DNA of 64,000 nt from Alphaproteobacteria bacterium LSUCC0719 (GTDB lineage Bacteria; Pseudomonadota; Alphaproteobacteria; Puniceispirillales; Puniceispirillaceae): NCBI GenBank assembly GCA_040839025.1, contig JBFPJN010000002.1, positions 248,001 through 312,000 on the forward strand. The letters are read 5' to 3'. The position numbers were made by a program, and so were the translations under genes. Shown here one piece after another: positions 61,003 through 64,000 of the stretch (its first letter is position 1; each line of letters opens with the position of its first letter). Under the pieces are notes generated by a model. That model was not told the origin of the DNA and made no database searches. It worked only from the letters and a program-made list of their open reading frames with translations.

Positions 61003-62658
61003 ATGTCCATAGTCCAATTCCTGCTGGAACTCGCCGGGGCGACAATCCTGTTGCTGTTTTCAGTGCGCATGGTGCGCACCGGCGTGGAACGTGCCTTCGG
61101 TGCATCGTTTCGAAGGATAATGACGCGGTCCAAGGCCCGTGTCAGGGCGGCCCTGGCCGGGGTGCTTCTTGCCACCATCATGCAAAGCTCGGTTGCGGTG
61201 GCGATGCTTGTGGCAGGGTTCATCAGTGCCGGCGCGCTGTCTTTCGAGATCGGCCTGCCAGCCCTGCTTGGCGCGGATCTTGGCTCGGCACTGGTCATCC
61301 AGTTCCTGAGCATGGAAATCGGCTGGCTGTCACCACTTCTTCTGGTTACCGGGGGATTGCTGTTCCTGCGAAGCGAGACCGTTCTGTTGCGGCAGGTGGG
61401 CCGGGCGCTGATAGGTGTGGCGCTGATACTGATTGCCCTTGATCTGATCCGCGGCACCGTAGCGCCGCTTCGTGAAAGCGATTTCCTGCCACAGCTCTCG
61501 ACCATCCTGGAACGTGACTTCCTGACCGCCTTTCTGGCTGGCGCGATCCTGACATTCCTCATGCATTCGTCGGTCGCCGCGGTGTTGATGTTTGTGACCC
61601 TGGTGGCCACCGGCGCGTTGCCGCTGATGGTGGGCATATCACTCATGCTCGGGGCGAATCTTGGATCGTCATTGCTGCCCCTGTGGATGACGAGGGCGAT
61701 GAACCCGAAGGCCCGTCAGGTGCCGTTGATGAACGCCCTTCTTCGTGGCAGCGCGGCCATCATCATGGTCATCATTGTCAACCGCTCGCCGCTTGTCAGC
61801 CTGCTGCCGGATATTGGTGCCGGGCAGCAAATCATCCTGGCGCATGTTCTGTTCAACGCGATGCTGCTGCTGGCGGTCCCGTTCAGTGGCATTTTCGGTG
61901 TCTGGGCGCGCCGCATGCTGCCCGAAGCCAGGGGTGAGCATGAGGACAAGCCGGCGCATTATCGGTCGGTGTTGAATCAGGATGCGCTCGAGGACACGAC
62001 CTTGGCCCTTGCCTGTATCAGGCGCGAAATCCACCGCATGCTGATGGTTGTCGAGGAGATGATGCTGCCCGCGATGGAGCTGCTGGAAAGCTATGACAAG
62101 GAGCGGATGAACAAGGTTGTCGAAAAGGATCTGATTATCAACGACGCTCTGGACGGAACCCGCCTTTATGTGGCCGAACTGGCAACAAGAAAGGCATCAT
62201 CGCGTGATCGCAAGGAAGTGCGACACCTTCTCGAATACGCCATCGCCATCGAGGCGGCGGGGGATGTGGTGTCCAAGACACTGGCCCAGCTGGCAATCAA
62301 CCGGGCCAAGGATGATATCCGCTTTTCCCCCGAAGGATTGGCGGAGCTTCGTGGCATGCATGACCGTGTCGTCGCCAATATCGCGCTTGCCGGCAATGTG
62401 CTTGTCTCGGGCGATGTCGGCATCGCAAGACGATTGCTCGAGGAAAAGAGCGAGGTAACACACAACCAGCGCAAAAGCCGCAAGAGCCACCTGAAACGGC
62501 TGGCCGGGGGCCGTGTGGAAAGTCTGGAGTCCAGTGATATTCATCTTGAAACCAGCCTGGCTTTCAAGGAATTCAACAGCCATATCGCGGCCATTGCCTA
62601 TCCCATCCTGTCACGTGAAGGACAGCTGCTGGACACACGGCTTGTCGCCGAGGGCTAG
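61003..62658 (+). CDS. Na/Pi cotransporter family protein with PhoU-like C-terminus
   Basis: A 551-residue membrane protein. The N-terminal two-thirds holds the NptA/PNaS repeats (LLATIMQSSVAVAMLVAGF and FLMHSSVAAVLMFVTLVA, each with the QSS/HSS signature), the C-terminal about 200 residues are helical and PhoU-like (EIHRMLMVVEEMML). It probably moves phosphate with sodium. The gene begins 127 bases after the lactonase stop and appears independent of the neighbours. No odd features. Confidence 0.87.
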   Translation: MSIVQFLLELAGATILLLFSVRMVRTGVERAFGASFRRIMTRSKARVRAALAGVLLATIMQSSVAVAMLVAGFISAGALSFEIGLPALLGADLGSALVIQFLSMEIGWLSPLLLVTGGLLFLRSETVLLRQVGRALIGVALILIALDLIRGTVAPLRESDFLPQLSTILERDFLTAFLAGAILTFLMHSSVAAVLMFVTLVATGALPLMVGISLMLGANLGSSLLPLWMTRAMNPKARQVPLMNALLRGSAAIIMVIIVNRSPLVSLLPDIGAGQQIILAHVLFNAMLLLAVPFSGIFGVWARRMLPEARGEHEDKPAHYRSVLNQDALEDTTLALACIRREIHRMLMVVEEMMLPAMELLESYDKERMNKVVEKDLIINDALDGTRLYVAELATRKASSRDRKEVRHLLEYAIAIEAAGDVVSKTLAQLAINRAKDDIRFSPEGLAELRGMHDRVVANIALAGNVLVSGDVGIARRLLEEKSEVTHNQRKSRKSHLKRLAGGRVESLESSDIHLETSLAFKEFNSHIAAIAYPILSREGQLLDTRLVAEG

Positions 62659-62968
62659 GAACGGCACCGCAACCGCCGCCATAGAGGCGAATCCGTGCCC
62701 CATTACCTCTGAAATGTGCCGAATCATGACATTCAATCACCATTTCATGGTGACGTGCCGGCGCATCCGCATTTGTTGATCCCTGTTTCAGCAATCAACA
62801 GCATGGCGCGGTGTTAAATTTTTCTGGCCTTGATTCAACAGGTTGTGACACATCAGCCTGCCACTGACAGCGCATATTGCATCAGGGCTGTGCAAAGAAT
62901 TTGCTTGGCCGCCACCAGAATCGTCGCTAGCGTTTTATGAATATTAAGAATTCATATGCGACTACAAT
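62659..62968. promoter_or_regulatory. Intergenic region upstream of the PotA-type ABC operon
   Basis: Around 310 bases without a gene. TATGAAT (62936-62942) and ATTCATA (62950-62956) form a 7-bp inverted repeat with a seven-base spacer, 12 bases before the ATG of the ATPase gene. The region just upstream is AT-rich. The ATPase gene lacks a clear ribosome site. The palindrome may be an operator or promoter element. Confidence 0.45.
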
Positions 62969-63949
62969 ATGCCCTCGAATATCTCCATCCATGATCTCGA
63001 ACTCATCGGCCTGCAGAAAATCTACGGGCAGACGGTTGCTGTGCGGCAGGTCGATCTGACCTTGAGCCAGGCACAATATTGCTGCCTTCTGGGCCCATCC
63101 GGCTGTGGCAAGACATCGCTTCTGCGGATGATTGCGGGCCATGAAACCATCAGCTCGGGCTCGGTGCTGATCGCCGGCGACGATGTATCGACAGCAGCGC
63201 CGGCATCACGTCCCACCTCGATGATGTTTCAGAGCTATGCGTTGTTTCCGCATCTGCGGGTCATCGACAATGTGGCCTTCGCGCTGAAGATCATGGGGGT
63301 CGGCAAGGTCGAAAGGCATGAACGGGCCTTTGCGATGCTGCAGGGTGTGCAGCTCGACGCGTTGGCGGACAGGTACCCGAACCAGCTTTCCGGCGGACAA
63401 CAGCAGCGGGTGGCGCTTGCAAGGGCGCTGATTACCGAGCCGAAAATTCTGCTTCTGGATGAGCCTCTGTCGGCGCTTGATCCGTTTCTGCGGATTGAGA
63501 TGCGGGCCGAGCTGAAAACGCTGCAGCGGAAGCTGGGGATATCATTCATCCATGTTACCCACAGCCAGGACGAGGCCATGGCACTTGCCGATCTGGTTCT
63601 GGTGATGAATGACGGGATTGTCGAGCAGACAGGCACTCCCATGGAGATATTCAACAAACCAAGGAATGCGTTCGTGGCAAATTTCATCGGTGGCCACAAC
63701 GTGATTACAGACGGTCCCAAAACCTACGCAGTACGTGAGGACCGTATCAACATAACACCGAATGGAAACAGTCAGATTGGCGCTATCGAATTCATGGGGG
63801 CCAACGTCAAAATCAAGGTATTTGATGGAACCGGGGGAAATCTGACCGTAAGCCAGACTGACGAGGCGTTTGCCAAGATGAACATGAATATCGGCGACGC
63901 CGTTGATGTCAGCTGGAAAAAGAAAGATCAACTCGAACTGACTGGCTAG
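62969..63949 (+). CDS. ABC transporter ATP-binding protein (PotA/spermidine-putrescine type)
   Basis: A 326-residue ATPase. Walker A GPSGCGKTS near residue 41, signature LSGGQQQRVALA, Walker B ILLLDEPLSALD and switch VTHSQDEAM (Ser replaces the usual Asp) are present, with a C-terminal TOBE region (about 245-320). The family feeds PotABC/AfuABC-like importers for polyamines, iron or sulphate. There is no clear Shine-Dalgarno sequence before the ATG, which may be read leaderless or from a longer mRNA. A binding-protein gene follows 14 bases later. Confidence 0.9.
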   Translation: MPSNISIHDLELIGLQKIYGQTVAVRQVDLTLSQAQYCCLLGPSGCGKTSLLRMIAGHETISSGSVLIAGDDVSTAAPASRPTSMMFQSYALFPHLRVIDNVAFALKIMGVGKVERHERAFAMLQGVQLDALADRYPNQLSGGQQQRVALARALITEPKILLLDEPLSALDPFLRIEMRAELKTLQRKLGISFIHVTHSQDEAMALADLVLVMNDGIVEQTGTPMEIFNKPRNAFVANFIGGHNVITDGPKTYAVREDRINITPNGNSQIGAIEFMGANVKIKVFDGTGGNLTVSQTDEAFAKMNMNIGDAVDVSWKKKDQLELTG

Positions 63950-63963
63950 AAAGGACTTAAGAC

Positions 63964-64000
63964 ATGAAAAAGAATTTCAATCGACGCACCATGTTGAAGA
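63964..64000 (+). CDS. Start of a Tat-exported binding protein, cut by the window end
   Basis: Only 12 codons are visible, reading MKKNFNRRTMLK. The Arg-Arg pair in NRRTMLK is a twin-arginine motif. AAAGGA lies upstream of the ATG. Placement right after a PotA-type ATPase gene suggests the substrate-binding protein of that importer. The gene continues beyond the window. Confidence 0.6.
   Translation, partial: MKKNFNRRTMLK

Noticed and set aside
1-64000. tRNA, rRNA, insertion sequence or prophage
   Set aside because: No T-loop/cloverleaf pattern, rRNA signature, transposase motif or phage gene was noticed on either strand; a dedicated covariance-model scan could still find a small RNA.

Overview
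The window reads as a dense, metabolism-rich chromosomal stretch of an alphaproteobacterium, probably a marine heterotroph. It is GC-rich (roughly 60% by eye) with tightly packed operons, many ATGA start/stop overlaps and frequent GTG starts. The family mix (several ABC uptake systems, a non-pyrrolysine MttB-type methyltransferase, DMGDH/GcvT fusion, BKACE, EamA exporters, pirin, PPK2) is typical of SAR116-like, Rhodospirillales-like or Rhodobacterales-like lineages. That lineage is inference; no rRNA, tRNA or other phylogenetic marker was found.

Layout. 0.3-7.8 kb: a peptide/opine-type ABC transporter (Tat-exported binding protein, two permeases, fused double ATPase), then a fatty-acid-desaturase-family enzyme and a TIM-barrel isomerase. 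7.9-12.4 kb (minus): ureohydrolase, MttB-family methyltransferase, EamA transporter and an APH-type kinase. 12.7-21.3 kb: mixed single genes (small membrane protein, Nudix, PPK2, SMP-30 lactonase, LysR/pirin pair, winged-helix protein, isopropylmalate-dehydrogenase-like enzyme with an ABM-domain protein, AEC carrier, DUF4149 protein). 21.4-25.0 kb (minus): a complete ltnD-otnK-otnC-otnI set for four-carbon sugar acids. 25.1-33.5 kb: AGE epimerase and several amine/amino-acid enzymes (two FAD oxidoreductases, BKACE, class III aminotransferase). 33.6-37.8 kb: RpiR regulator and a polar amino-acid ABC transporter.

39-54 kb is a large divergent carbohydrate locus. Leftward: binding protein, two unusually long permeases, ATPase, DUF4432 mutarotase-like protein, class I aldolase-like protein and PfkB kinase. 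Rightward: Gfo/Idh/MocA dehydrogenase, TIM-barrel isomerase, alpha/beta hydrolase-like protein, RPE-like epimerase, ROK kinase, sterol-desaturase-family protein and an aldose-1-dehydrogenase-type AKR. 54-60 kb (minus) is a five-gene operon: DUF1479 oxygenase, PfkB kinase, fused E1 alpha-beta dehydrogenase, free-standing lipoyl domain and alpha/beta hydrolase (an AcoC-like E2 split in two). 60-64 kb: fuconolactonase-type amidohydrolase, Na/Pi cotransporter, and the start of a PotA-type ABC operon cut by the window end.

Together the genes describe import and stepwise breakdown of small organic nutrients: sugars, sugar acids, methylated amines and amino acids. The least explained parts are the 39-54 kb sugar locus, which carries no regulator and does not match a pathway I can name, and the split-E2/fused-E1 operon beside it. 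I saw no insertion sequence, prophage, CRISPR array or RNA gene.
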